A DNA stretch of 64,000 nucleotides from Plantago major (Eukaryota; Streptophyta; Magnoliopsida; Lamiales; Plantaginaceae): contig CM048839.1 of the NCBI GenBank assembly GCA_026545765.1, positions 5,877,835 to 5,941,834 of the forward strand, read 5' to 3'. A program made the translations under genes and the position numbers. Below the pieces are notes generated by a model. That model was not told the origin of the DNA, made no database searches, and saw only the letters and a list, made by a program, of their open reading frames with translations. Of this stretch, positions 49,901-62,168 are shown piece by piece (the stretch's first letter is position 1; every line of letters starts with the position of its first letter).

Positions 49901-50010
49901 CAATGAGCATAGAGCGACTGAAGCCGCCTACTGAAGCTATTCGGGTCAATTGCATAAGCTCCTCCAGATGATGCATTGCCATTACCACCTGCTTTACGTT
50001 CTTCAGGCAT
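46918..50010 (-). CDS. SPT16: FACT complex subunit SPT16 (one in-frame TAG)
   Basis: Large subunit of the FACT histone chaperone, which with SSRP1 loosens and restores nucleosomes during transcription and replication. The coding region is uninterrupted by introns, as I recall for Arabidopsis SPT16, and spans 1031 codons. Order: inactive aminopeptidase-like N-domain (LQSLYAHWREH, LNIWLLGYEFPETI, SGGPTVGYVAKE, then YYDSCSIIICAIGSRYNSYC), the middle domain with pleckstrin-like folds (RPRKLSATLEAHVNGFRY, DIMFANIKHAFFQP), and a Ser/Asp/Glu-rich acidic tail (ESDSESESLVESDDDAEE). The C-terminus ends basic (KSRVAPSLPASKRMKFR). Codon 186 (49455-49453) is TAG in the same frame; homologues have a Lys near there (SDLFAVKD-like), so one AAG-to-TAG change explains it. 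If real, only the first 185 residues are made. A GCAG acceptor at about 50033 suggests a 5' UTR intron. Confidence 0.88.
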
Positions 50011-51628
50011 TGTATTTCTTGTTCTTGTTCACCTGCACAAATTGATGATTGAAGTCAGAAACAGATAAAACAGTAACCTTTGTCCTATTAGTATTGAAAA
50101 ACAACAGAGATGCATACAGAGAGCAGTCCACAAGCAGAACATAATATCCCTAATTCAGGTATCTTTGTCTCTTCCGATCGCTCATGAAAACACATCGACT
50201 CATTTTCGATCGAGCAACGATGATGAAGATGACTCATTTTCGATCGAGCAACGATCATGAAGATGAAAAGTTCGTTGCTCGCGAGCAGCTCGTGATCAAA
50301 TAATAATAATAATATCTTCCAGACACGGCTGTCTATGTAAAATAACCGTCTACATAATTTTAGCGCAATGCGATATGGGCTTATGGCATTGAATTTTTTA
50401 TTTATTTTTAGAATATTATGGCATTGAATCTTCAATAAGCTATCCTACACTGTAACCGCACAAACTAAGAAAACAGCATACACCAACTAACAGGATTTAA
50501 TTTCGAAACATGAAACAAATATGTTGAAACCATCAGTTTTTTTTTCTTTTATTTTGGAGCCAAAAACAACTACTCACTTTTACTCTATCTGCAATCTGAT
50601 GATCATCTATGACAAATTTCGAACATCCACTTTAGGATGGTTTATGAAGGTTGAGGACTGTTAAGGTGCTTACTAAGTAACATACTTTAATTTAAGATGA
50701 TTTCTAAGATACTTTACATTGATTCTAAGAACATTAACAAAATCAACGCCACATTAATATAAATCAGATGAGTGCTAAATACTTGGGTAGGGGTATATGC
50801 CATTTCCTAGGCTTCTGTAAAATCGTGATTTCTTACAAGAATTTCACCTTAAAATCGAGATGCTTTCTAACGTACTTATAATCTTGAACTACCAGATCGG
50901 AACTTCGGAAACTGCTGCTGCTGCAACTTGGCGTGCAAGGAAGCTCTTAAAGGCAACGCTGTTTTTCTCTCTTCAACAAGCTCATGACTCTGTTTCTATC
51001 AGCTATGTGCACTTATGAAAAGAATCATGTATTTCACAACCAATTTTGACCTGATTATGTTCTCAATCTGAAATAGTGTTCTGTAAGGTTCTTTAAGGTT
51101 AGAATCTGCCTTGTGTAACATTTGTATCTCCTCATTTAGGTTTAATATATTACTACAATAGATGATAACTGGATGGCTCTGCTGCAAGTTTAGCCAGCAA
51201 ATATGATGACAAAAGTAAAATTCTTATGTTCTCGGCTGAAATTAGACTAGTTTGAGAGTGAATTAGAGAGTTGAATTCATGTGAATTTTATCTGGATTCG
51301 ACAATTAGGGGCGGATTACTCAAATAACTATGCATATAAGTAACATGCATGAAGAATAATTGTCCAGAATAGCAAAGCATATCGGACTAATCGGATAATG
51401 GCAAGTAGTGGAAGAAAATAAAATACATTTTCCTTTTCAAAATAAAATAAAATTTTGTCTGGTTGAGCCCGAAGTATATGCCACATTACATCTAGAGCGA
51501 TTGCTACAAACCTACACCAGGATCAAATACAAGCTCATTAACATGTAACTGTCTCTCCTTGCAATCGAAATGGAGCGTGCACTTTCTTTTTTTATTGACT
51601 TGTTTCTCGGCACTTCCACTAGTACAGC
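50011..51628. other. SPT16 5' flank and TIC21 3' flank
   Basis: Likely holds the SPT16 5' UTR, its intron and promoter. A 34-bp direct repeat (GACTCATTTTCGATCGAGCA at 50197 and 50231) contains a TCGATCGA palindrome. No other gene is recognised. Confidence 0.5.
50197..50265. repeat. 34-bp direct repeat with TCGATCGA palindrome
   Basis: The word GACTCATTTTCGATCGAGCA starts at 50197 and 50231, with ATGAAGAT following in both. It lies upstream of SPT16, in its likely 5' UTR or promoter region. Confidence 0.85.
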
Positions 51629-53647
51629 TCAAGCTGTCTTCAGAATCGGAACGCTCTCTGGCTGTGTGACAGAACGCAAGAGCTCCAGGGAGCTTACTAG
51701 CCCCAGGAAGTGTGAAAGTATTGTGTTTGCGGACGCCTGTAAAAGAAAATTCAGCTCATGATCATATTGCAGACTTACAAGTCAGTATTCAATCTAAGGA
51801 TGGGTTATCTCAGCTGATCACTTTCAAAAACACGGTAGAAGAGAAAAATAGATGCAATCAACAAATCCGAATTCAATAAGAAATCAAGAAAGATGCCAAT
51901 TCCATGCATTGCAATGATCACAATCTATAAGTTACTCTTTTCTGTTCAATTTGGAGGAAAGCTTCCTATTTTATTTCAAAATTCTGCAAGAACAAAAGAA
52001 AAAAAAGGTAATGAGCAAGTTGGTTGTTTCACTAGTATACCTGCACCAAGAACACATCCAACGCAAGGACCGGACTGTTCCCAGGAGGAATTCCCTGATA
52101 ATAAGGTACAGCTGACGACGTAAGAGCTTTAGCCACCAATAAACCCACTGTTGCCTGCATACCAAGAATAGTAGCACCCATGCCCAAAAGATTTACAGTA
52201 ATGCCATTCTTCAGGCTTTTAACAACATCTGCACGAGGAGGTGCCTGAAAACAAATTAACCAGAAAAATTTAAAATACTATGCCTTAACCTAGTTAAATG
52301 GAATGGGAAAGTCGATTAACTCATTGGAAGCTAAATGAACATTCAAACATTCTACTTAAACCCTTATGATAGCTACACATGTATTGCTGAATTTTCACAG
52401 TATTTAAATTATAGTTCATGTCAAGAAAGTAACTTTATGACTCGAAATCCGAGCATATGAGGCTCAAACGTGTCATCAGATATGTGAGCACTGAACTACC
52501 ACACTAGAGAAACTAGAGCTTTTACAAACTAAGTAAAAGCTTAGAAAACAATCCAACATTTATATAGGCATCAAAACAGAAAATTACCTTTGAAGGATCA
52601 TTGGCTGTTCTGCGGAGTCTATCTGACAACTTTATATATCCAAACGACCAGAACACCGAAATGAATGCAGCTGCAATGCCACCAGCAGTTGTATAGAAGG
52701 TTACAGGTGATGTAATCTTTCCAGTTATCACAATAGAAAACGAAAGGATTACAGCAGATACAAGAGTGCAGACTAGCTGTCCCCAGAAACCAAAACTTCC
52801 CAATCTCTTGAAATATCTCGAGGTTTTCTCTAATCTTTTTGAAACCTACAGTTAACAATTCAACAACATGTGAGGTTATATCGAAGAGTGCAAATGCTCT
52901 ACGCCTACAGTACTACCTAGGGCAGAAGAGACTCGCTGCATGCCAATTATCAATTTATTACTTCGTATTCAACAAAAGTAGAAAAGTCGCAACACATGAT
53001 GAAGTTAAATCAAAGAATGTAGCGACACAAGGAGCATACAGGATTGATGCACGTAAATGATCGAATTACTATGTCTTTGTAACAAAAAATAATAAAACCG
53101 TAAACAATATGTAGTTTCACCGATTTATTATGTTCTACACTAGAATCTCTGATAATTGATCATGCAATTACAAAAAAACTACATTATAAATTCAGTATAT
53201 ATTGGAATACTGCCATACTTCAAAAACACAAACCAAAAAGAAATAAGCACTTTCAATTCCTTGAAATACCTCGAGGCTTTCTCTAATCTTTTACAGTACA
53301 ATTCAACAACATATGAGGTTATATCAAAGAGTGCAAATACCCTACACCTACGGTACTACCTAGGGCAGAAGGGATTAGCTGCACACCAATTACCAAATTA
53401 TTACTTCGTATTTCAACAAAAGTAGAAAAGCCACAAACACATGCTGAACCTAAATCAAAGAATGTAGCGACGCAAGGAGCACATTCAGGATAGTTGCACA
53501 AAAATGATCGAATTATTATGTCTTTGTAACAAAAAATAATAAAGCCGTAAACACTATGTAGCATCTCCTAAGCTTTCCTCACAAATTTAAAAAAAAAAAA
53601 GAAAAAAGAAACCGCAAAACACTATGTAGCATCACCTAAGCTATCCT

Positions 53648-53679
<32 letters not shown>

Positions 53680-54526
53680 ACTATGTAACATCACCGAATT
53701 ATTATATTCTACACCAGAATCTCTGACAATTGATCATACCATTACAAAAACCTACATTATGAGTTCAGCATATACTGGAACACTGCCTTCTCAACCTTAG
53801 GCAATCGAAGAGGCAAAACAAAAGGAAATGAGCACTTCCAATTCTGCAATCCTCACTTCGCCTCTAACATAACCAAAACCGTAAACATTATGTAGCATCA
53901 CCTAATTATTATGTTCAACACCAGAACCCCTGTCAATTGATCATAACATTACGAAAAAACTACATTATACATTCAGCATATACTAGAACACTGCCATAAT
54001 TCTCAACCTTAAGCAATCGAAGAGACAAAACAAAAGGAAACAAGCACTTCCAATTCTGTAATCCTCACTTCACCTCTAACATAACCAAAACCCTAAACCT
54101 AGATCCAAACTGCATCTCTCAAAGCCAAAACATACGAAATTCAGCATCCAAAACGTGCATAAACTCACGCACAATCCGATTCTTATCCAAATAGACCTTA
54201 CATTGTGCGATTACGAGTTAATATAGTAAATACCGAAACAGAAATGAAGATACCTGAGCGAGCTTTGCATTTTCCGATTCGTCAACAGGCGAGCTATAAG
54301 AAGCTGAAACGGAGAACGAAGCTTGCAATTTCCTGCTTCGATTGCTCAGAATTGAGTAACGTGAGGATGAGCTTTTGAGCAAATAGAATGACGATTGAGG
54401 ATCGTGGATGCTGTTGAGACGGAGTAATGACCGAGGAGTGAGACACGGTCTCGAATTCGCTGTCGTGCACGGCGGAGATGGTGGTGCTACGGCTGAGCGA
54501 GCTGCCGGAAGGAGAAGAGTCTGCAT
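51629..54526 (-). CDS. TIC21: Chloroplast inner-envelope protein TIC21 / PIC1
   Basis: Four-helix inner envelope membrane protein of chloroplasts, described both as a part of the protein import translocon (TIC21) and as an iron permease (PIC1). Minus-strand exons 54526-54254, 52845-52588, 52244-52041 and 51736-51629 give 280 residues in phase 0 throughout. Residues 1 to about 75 form a Ser/Arg-rich transit peptide. The conserved core starts AKLAQ and continues VSKRLEKTSRYFKRLGSFG. Membrane segments include FWGQLVCTLVSAVILSFSIV, AAAFISVFWSFGY, GMGATILGMQATVGLLVA and ASANTILSHFLGLVSSLELL. The stop is TGA at 51629-51631. The same family order is found in Arabidopsis At2g15290. Intron 1 is long and made of tandem duplications (separate entry). 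Confidence 0.93.
52790..54100. repeat. Tandem duplications in TIC21 intron 1, including an exon 2 relic
   Basis: A block of about 450 bp beginning inside exon 2 is repeated: TTGAAATA(T/C)CTCGAGG starts at 52808 and 53261 (period 453), followed in both by the ACAACATATGAGGTTATATC-type word and GGGCAGAAG. Shorter partial copies with TAATTGATCAT-type and ACTACATTAT words continue at about 53697-53885 and 53888-54098. Poly(A) runs lie at about 53649-53678. Confidence 0.88.
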
Positions 54527-54856
54527 AGCTTGAGGTTTTCGGAAATGATGCCCTTCAGTGACTTGCCTTCACCTTAGAAATCCAATTTTCTTCAATTAGG
54601 CCCTTTACTTCTTGTTTATTTACCCTTTTGGGTCCGGGGACATTTTGCAAATCTAACACGATCGATATTCAGGTTGTCATTTACGTATTATTCCGTCGGT
54701 CCACATTGGTTCCAAGAACATCTTCGATCGATGCTTAATCAGGTGTAACCGTGACACACTAAACCGTAGGATCTCGCCTAAACGATGTCTGGAATGCTTA
54801 CCCTTTTGACATAAAGCATTTGAGGGCATGCCGAATCGAACGCGCATTAGATCACA
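54527..54856. other. TIC21 5' flank
   Basis: Upstream region of TIC21 up to the Helitron 3' end at 54857. No gene seen. Confidence 0.5.
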
Positions 54857-55960
54857 CTAGTACTAACCCGTGGCACCACGGTATTGTTCAATTTTAATAA
54901 TAAATAGAAGGGGAAGGATAAAAAAAATTATCGAGAAAATAAGATAGTTAAACTTATATAAATAACGTTGGTTGTGGTGTCGGTGGATAGCTCTTCTTCA
55001 TCCAATACTATATCATTAAGTCTTTTTTTATGCCAATTATAAAAAATGTAAAAATACGACTCATCGTGACGAATATGCTTTGAAAGGGGTAGCGTCCAAC
55101 CATAACCTGTTCGGGACCCAACGGGTTGATAACAAAATTTTTTTATATCGGGTCCTACCGTACCTAACATGTTAATTAGTAACAAATACTACATGTTTTT
55201 ATAAAAATTGTATCCCTCAAACCGAACAAAAATAATATACAAAAGTATACAACACAATCAATATGGTTGTTTCCAACAACCCCGCGGTGGTATGTGGTCA
55301 CCCCACCACACAAATACACACCATTTTACGGTTGTGTTTTTCACCAACTCCACCCCCCCCCCCCCCCCCCGAACACCAAAGACACAAAAAATTTATTCAA
55401 TAAATATAATTTCACATGATACGGTTGTTTCCCCACCCAACTCCCCCTATGGATCAAGAAAGTACAGAGAAGATCGAACATAGTTTCCCCGCCTAGAGAT
55501 TAATCCCACCCACTCCCCCTATAGATCAAGAAAGTACAGAGAAGATCGAGGAGAGTTTCTCCGCCTAGAGATTAACACCCCCCCCCCCCCCCCCCAACCA
55601 CCACCAAAGACCCAAAAAAATTTATTCAATAAACATAATTTTACATGATTCGGTTGTTTCCGCACCCCACTCCCCATATGGATTAAGAAAGTATAAAGAA
55701 GATCGAAGAGAGTTGCCCCGCCTAGAGATTAACCCCACCCCCTCCCCCTATGGATCAAGAAAGTACAAAGAAGATCGAAGAGAGTTTCCCCGCCTATAGA
55801 TTACCCCACCCAAAAAAAAAAATACATAAGTTTCACTAACTTAATCATACGATATTAACGGTCGGGTCTTGTTACAAAGTTATGGAACGGGTTCAAGTAT
55901 ATGCCATACCAGATCTTAACATTATTATTTCGAACGGGGTTGAATTCGGGTCGGATAGAA
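54857..55960 (-). mobile_element. Non-autonomous Helitron, copy B
   Basis: Same family as copy A on the opposite strand. On the minus strand the 3' end has the hairpin CCGTGG-TG-CCACGG (plus coordinates 54868-54881), then GTTAGTA and terminal CTAG (54860-54857) with flanking T. The body has about four copies of a 70-90 bp unit with GGCGGGGAAACTCTC on the minus strand, separated by C/G runs (about 55353-55371 and 55577-55595). Homology to copy A ends near 55958. No Rep/helicase coding sequence. The 5' end is approximate. Confidence 0.8.
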
Positions 55961-58700
55961 CCCGACTCGTTTAAAAGTAAAATAACGGAATACGTGTGTA
56001 GTAAGATAGTAAGATATAGGTCGAGATGACCTCAACAGTATCCTTGACTCTTGTTATTAAACATATATTGAAAAACGTATGCTCTTGAATCTATAATAAG
56101 AAATTGTTTATCATTTATACACATTTGATGTGAAATTTAATATCTTATTGTATATCATTTTTCTAACTAAGTTTGATGGTACACGAAGATGTATCAAAGT
56201 ACAAATTGTTTGTATAAAAGAGACGTAGAGAAACTATAAATGATTTGTACATAGGTAGGTTCAATATTGTAAATGGATAGTAGTTATTAATATCGAAATT
56301 TTACTTTTCTAGTCGTAATTAGACTTTTGATTGTTTTTAGTAAACTTGTTCCAATCAAACTTTGTAAATTATTTTGGCCAATGTTTGGGTTTGAGTTCCT
56401 AATTCTAGTTGATAAATCAAGTATAAACTAATCGAACAATACCAATCTTTTTCACCTTAACCAGTAGTGTTGTGCCTTTTTTCTTTCTTTACGGGGCACT
56501 TGTTTAAAAAAAAAAAAAAATATTTACCCATTATTATCAAATAGTCTTCTTAGACTCGGTCATTATTCCAAAATACACTAAATATTCCCGTTGAATCTTT
56601 CAAATTGGTCTCTTGTTAATATATGCATGATAAAATGTTTTTATTTTCCTTCTTTTTTAAATATATAAATAAATTATTGCGGAATAATCTAAATAGTATA
56701 TATGCCGGCATATTTTCTATTTAATAGTGAGAGATCTCTGTGAAAATTTAATTTATAATAGAACTCATATATGTCATCAACTTACATATGTATATTATTT
56801 TATTAAGTTGCAAGTTACTGTAGGCACATTTCGTCAATAACAATACTAACCTATCTAATATATATACGTGTTAATAGAGAACGAACAGCGGAACAAGTGG
56901 GGTTGGTATTAAAAAAAAAAAGCTATTGTAAGCTATTGTAAATTTCACATCCATTATAAATTGCCAAATATGTTGATTGAATAAGCTATTGTAAATTTCA
57001 CATCCATGGCCAGTCACCTTTATAAGTTTCAAGTCACCTTGCTCTGAGAAACACAAATTTCTTTTCTCCCTTTTTGACGGAGGGCGGGCGGGTACTCACG
57101 GTGGACTAAGCAAACATTAACTACAAAACATACTCCTCTGTTCCACGAAGAAAAGTGTCATTTGACTTTTAGTCAACTATAACAACGCAATTTCTAAATA
57201 GAAATGGAAACTCTTTTAACAATATTGTGCTATAATAATAAAATCAACGTGTGGGAAGTCGTTTATAGTTAATTTAGAAAAAAAAATACTAAGTGATGTT
57301 GTTAATATGAACATGAGTGTTTTTAAGCAAAACACTTGTGTTGTTGACAAATGCATTGATCTTAAATAAACACCATAAGTAACTATCAATAATAACTTTG
57401 TCCGTCTTACGCTATGAACCCATATTTTAATATAATTTCATAATCACAAGATCTCTAGATAATATATATCTAGAAATCGGCCTATGTTGTTAATAAAAAC
57501 ATTGGTGTTATTAATCAAAACATTTATATTATTAATGCGAAACATCAATGTTAACAATATACATGTTATTTTGAGTTATAACATCAATATCTTTTTTAAT
57601 GATGTAGGTCGGTCTCTCCCATGACACTGCACTTTTTTTAAGCTTAGAAAACTTACTCTTACATATATAATATATTTATTAAAAGTTCTCCATAATATAG
57701 AAACATAGAAGTATTTGTGATCATAGTAGATTGCAAAGAGTCAAGTGGCACATTCATGGACATGGGGAGTATGATCGTGGTAAAAGAAATCATAATCAAG
57801 AATACTCCATCAAGTTTGATTCTTAAAAAAAAAAAAAAAAAAAAAAACACTCCATCAAATAATAATCCAACTTGAGATAAATTATAAATAAGTATAAACT
57901 CTGAATTGTAATATTCTATGACGTTTCAGGTACCGTCTTAAGTAATTATACTCCTCTATAGTAATATTTGACATAATATTCTATAAAAATAATTATATAC
58001 TATGTTTCCCATTACGTTAAATTTAAGATGAAAATAATTAATTCAAAGTAACTTAAACTTTTGAGTCATAATCACATATTTTAGTTTTAGTGTGTTTATT
58101 AGTTCGTCTATATGTGAACCTTCTTATTGAAGCCAAAACATCTCTAACTTATCAAGTAAGTTCGAATCATTTTAACTTGAAATTTTTGTACTTTTATGTA
58201 ATGATCTTCTTCCGGAATATCCCCACTACTTATTCTCTATTTGATGCAATAATCTCATTTTTAGAACTTCCGTAGTGATTTTGTAGGATCATCTATATGC
58301 TTTTAAGAAAAAGTTACTTTTAACACAAAATTCTAATTAGTAATAAAATCGTTATGTCCAAATAATATGATAGTATAGATTTTATAAGGTATACAACTAT
58401 GATATGATAATCTTGAAGGATCAAATCAGTTCCCTTGAAGTAAAAGTCTAAATAGAACAAAATTTGAACTACTCTCCTACAAACTATCACATAATGCCAT
58501 ATGTTCCATTTTTGAGTAAATGATAGTTCATCATCATCCGTCCCGAATTAAGGTTCCCCTCAAGAATTATCTTGACTTTTCAAAAATTTCGTTTAACTAT
58601 AAATTAATCTTAAATCATGTAGTAAAATTAATTTAAAGAAATTATTTGGAAAGTAGATTTATCATACATACATATTAGTATTTTTTTTTATTATGATTTA
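55961..58700. other. AT-rich intergenic DNA
   Basis: No gene recognised. About 56920-57010 has a direct repeat (AGCTATTGTAAATTTCACAT at two sites). Poly(A) runs lie at about 56507-56520 and 57828-57846. Words such as CTCCTCTGTTCCA at about 57130 suggest a MITE remnant without a clear partner. Confidence 0.5.
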
Positions 58701-58828
58701 GGCTCTGTTCTCTTCAACTGTAATTTTCTGAACTGAACTGAACTGAACTGAATTATAGTATAAAATATAACTAAGCAGAACTGAACTGAACTGAATTAAA
58801 TGAGTTTTCAGTTGAATAAAACAGAGCC
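58701..58828. mobile_element. Tourist-like MITE with TTA target duplication
   Basis: The left end is GGCTCTGTTCTCTTCAAC at 58701. The right end, reverse-complemented, reads GGCTCTGTTTTATTCAAC. Flanks TTA at 58698-58700 and 58829-58831 are the duplication typical of PIF/Harbinger (Tourist) MITEs. The interior has two short CTGAA-type runs (AACTGAACTGAACTG). Non-coding, 128 bp. Confidence 0.88.
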
Positions 58829-59259
58829 TTAAGATGAAATTATAGCCTAATGGATTTCAAGAGAGTTACCAAAATTAAATGTGAACCTTCAACACAGCAG
58901 CAAAAGACGAAGTGTAAGAAAAATTACCAAAAAAAGCAACCATATATATATATACTATTTCTTCTTTCTTTTCGAAATATTACAAAGTAACATTAGGTGG
59001 TAAAATAGAACCGCCATCAATGTTCTAATATGTATGATTTGCTAGCGAGTGAGCTAGTTTATTATATGTTCTTAGTACATATCTAAAGTCAATAAGCTCA
59101 AAACAAAAGAATCAATTTGGAGAGTTTCCACAAAAATGCCGAACGGAAGTGAATACCAATCTTTAGCACATATTCACTACATTTTTATCCAATTAAAATT
59201 GCAAGGGAAAGAGAGGAACCTCAAATTATGGATTAAAACTATAAAGTTTCCCCGCATGT
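58829..59259. other. AT-rich spacer
   Basis: Nothing recognisable between the MITE and the LTR fossil. Confidence 0.5.
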
Positions 59260-61795
59260 TGATATGCTCAAATTACTAATTAGGAAACAAGTAGAAATCA
59301 GTTGATGTAAATAGACAATGCTAACCAGATCTCCCAAAGTCTTCTCTAACTGCTTCTGCGCCTGCTCAATGATGTCGAACCGATGATCATTCCTGCGCTG
59401 ATTTTCATGTGCTTCGGCCCAGAGCCTCTCGGAACGCTCCATGTGGTCCCTGATTGCCTGATTAGGACTTCCTGGCACTTTCGTAATCTGAACCTAAACT
59501 GGCTGAGCTAGAACTGGTTGCTCCTGTGGCACATTCTCATAGAAGTTGTTGCCACCTTGGTTACCCTATCAGTTACCCTGCTGTCTAGTCTGCTCGCTTT
59601 GCTTGTCCCACTCAGTAGTACATGCCCCTGGAGTCCCTTCAACTGCTCGGTATCCCGCTCCCCTAGATTTATTTCTCGCACCCTTGAGTTGAGACACTGT
59701 TGTCAGTCTCTCGAAAACACCATTTAATTCGTCAGAGGATGCTTCCAGGAGTGAATTTTTACACGTCATATCAACCATGTTCTGACACTCCCAATTCAGA
59801 CCCTCATAAATTCTGATGCACAGATTCATCTCGTCGATCCTGTGGTGCGGGCATTGGGATAGCAACTGTAAGAAGCGTTCGCGAGCTTCATAGAAAGTCT
59901 CATCGTGCATCTGCTGAAACTGCATTATCTGAGTACGAATGTGCTGCGTTCCCTCGGGAGGGTAAAATTTATTCACGAAGGCTTTATAGAGAGAATCCCA
60001 AGTAGGTAGAGAACCCCCAGGCCGGTTCAACAGCCAGTTCCTAGCTTTATCCTGCAGGCACATTGGAAAAACCTTCTTCCTTATCTCTCCATCTAAAACT
60101 GTTACTCCTCTGGTTGTCAACGGAATCCCTGTAATCAGTACTTCAAACTCCTTAAGGAACCTTATCACATCCTTGTTGGCCATTCCGTAGAACTTGGGAA
60201 GATTATGGAAGTGGTGAGCTTTGAGTTCCAAATTCCTCGCCTCATTAGACAGCATGATTGCCGCTTTCCCGGCCTTAACCTCGCCGGGCTGCATGTAGGT
60301 TCCATAGGTTAACTGAGCCATTGAGATGTCCTTTCTGATCAACCTGTTGTTAGAGCTACACAATACGAAAACCTCGAAATATCCTTAGAGTTTCTGTTAG
60401 TGCACTAAACTTCAGGTAAGTTGGAAAACAAGTAAAGATTTGCAATCAAACGCTACAGTAGGAATTGATTCCCCGACAGCGGCGCCAAATTTGATATGCT
60501 CAAATTACTACTTAGAAAACAAGTAGAAAGCAGTTGTTGTAAATAGACAGTGCTAACCACGAGGTCGTTCGCTAAGGAATCAATTAGGCTATCGCAACAA
60601 TTGAAACAAACAGTTACTTGCAAAACAATGTTGAATTCTTTGAATTCGAGTACTTCCTAAAACTAGAAAATGGAAATTAACAATGTAGTTGTTTGTAAGA
60701 ATGATGTAGGAGGAACACAGTAGTTACGATCAAGCAATGCTAATTCGCTCTAGGGATACGTTCATACTGTCACACGGTCGGTGTACAGAAAACTATCAAT
60801 TCAACCTTTACCAAACGAGTTTGAAGGTATTTGAACTAGAGTAATCGTGGGTCGTCAATCCACGATCCTTAACCAAAACGTTTTAGAGAATCTTTGAACG
60901 AGAGTATTGAATTGAAGGGGTTTTACGAATATCTTTGAACGAGCCTAACCTATATGAACGATTTCGAACCCTAGAAGCGAATACGCAAAGCTATCACGCA
61001 ACTACCATGTTCGGAGTGATTTAGCTACTCATAATCGAAGCAAGGATGAAAGAATACAAGATATTGCCCATGTTTAACATCAACAGAATGATAATTGCAT
61101 GCAAGCTCAAACAATTCGAGAAATAGAGTAAGAACGAATTGAATAAGATAAAACAATAGAGATTTACCACAGTAACCAGGGATTCGATATCAATCCTTCG
61201 ATGAATAATCAAAATCAAACTCCAAGTTGTTATCAATGTCAAAGTATGGATGTGTGGAGCTTTTTTCTATCAACTAGGTTTAGATCTAGGGCAAAGTGTG
61301 TTTTTTCACAATCGAATGAATATCTAATATAAAACGTCTGAAAAACTAAGTCTGGGCGAATTAGGAAACGAAATCGCAGAAAAAGCAAGAAAAGAAGAAA
61401 TCGTCTAAGAATCAAAATCAAGGCGTCGCCATTTGGTCAGACGAACAGAAAGTTACTAGCGTACGCCAGTTTGATAACTGGCGTCGCCAGTTCTTCCAAA
61501 ATGATTGTTCTGCCCTTTCCGCTCCTTTTTGCTCCTTTTAACTTCGATTCTTGGTATTTTGGGCTTCCCGCTCCACTTCTAGCATCCATACGAAGCATTG
61601 GAACTCTATATCTTGTAGATGCATGTAAAATACACCATTTTACCTTCAATTAGCACGGTTTAGCCAAATACCTGCAAAATACATAAACAACAAAACAAGT
61701 AAAAAAGACTCTAGGAAAACTACTAAAACTATACTTAAGGATAACAAAAAGACGGTAAAAAAGACCAGATGAGACGATGTAAAACCGACTCATCA
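59260..61795 (-). mobile_element. Broken Ty3/gypsy LTR retrotransposon fossil
   Basis: The element runs from a TGATATGC end at 59260 to TCA at 61795 and is flanked by CATGT on both sides (59255-59259 and 61796-61800), a 5-bp target duplication. On the minus strand it has a long LTR (plus coordinates 60492-61795, about 1.3 kb, TG...CA), a primer-binding-type sequence with GGCGCCGCTGTCGGGG, and a gag region (about 59239-60363; LKAHHFHNLPKFYGMANKD, RKKVFPMCLQDKARNWL, FVNKFYPPEGTQ). A short stub of the other LTR is at the left end. No polymerase region is seen, so it is broken and non-autonomous. Stub and LTR differ at about 5 of 68 positions, roughly 7%, suggesting an age of a few million years, on very short sequence. 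Confidence 0.88.
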
Positions 61796-61933
61796 CATGT
61801 ATGGATCAAATTTCAGACTTACAATGTTTTCATTTATCATATATAGCTCATACATGTGTTCATATATATGAATCATAGTCAATTACCAATGTTTGTCAAA
61901 TTCCGGATTACAAGAGGGTATATTTACATTTAA

Positions 61934-62165
61934 GACTTCATTTGGTTTGAGGAAAAATGGGGGAAAAGAAAAAAAATAGTGGAAAATAACATTTTCCTGG
62001 AAAATGTGAGGGAAAAACAACTTTCCTTATTTTATGGAGATGATATATTTGATATAGAGTTTCATAAATTTTTCAGGATTTCCTGAGAACTACCAAATGG
62101 CGGAAAACAATATTTTCCCCTATTTTGTTTCTTTTCCCCCATTTCCCCTCAAATCAAATGAAGCC
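61934..62165. mobile_element. MITE with long terminal inverted repeats and TAA duplication
   Basis: The left end begins GACTTCATTTGGTTTGAGG and the right end, reverse-complemented, GGCTTCATTTGATTTGAGG, continuing with AATGGGGGAAAAG on both. Flanking TAA lies at 61931-61933 and 62166-62168. Non-coding, 232 bp, Tourist/Harbinger-like by target size. Confidence 0.85.
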
Positions 62166-62168
62166 TAA

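Noticed and set aside
53649-53678. Long poly(A) run, possible retroposed tail
   Set aside because: Lies within tandem-duplicated intron DNA; no adjoining SINE or retrocopy.
61437-61649. Open frame in the right part of the LTR fossil
   Set aside because: Inside the LTR; no recognisable protein.
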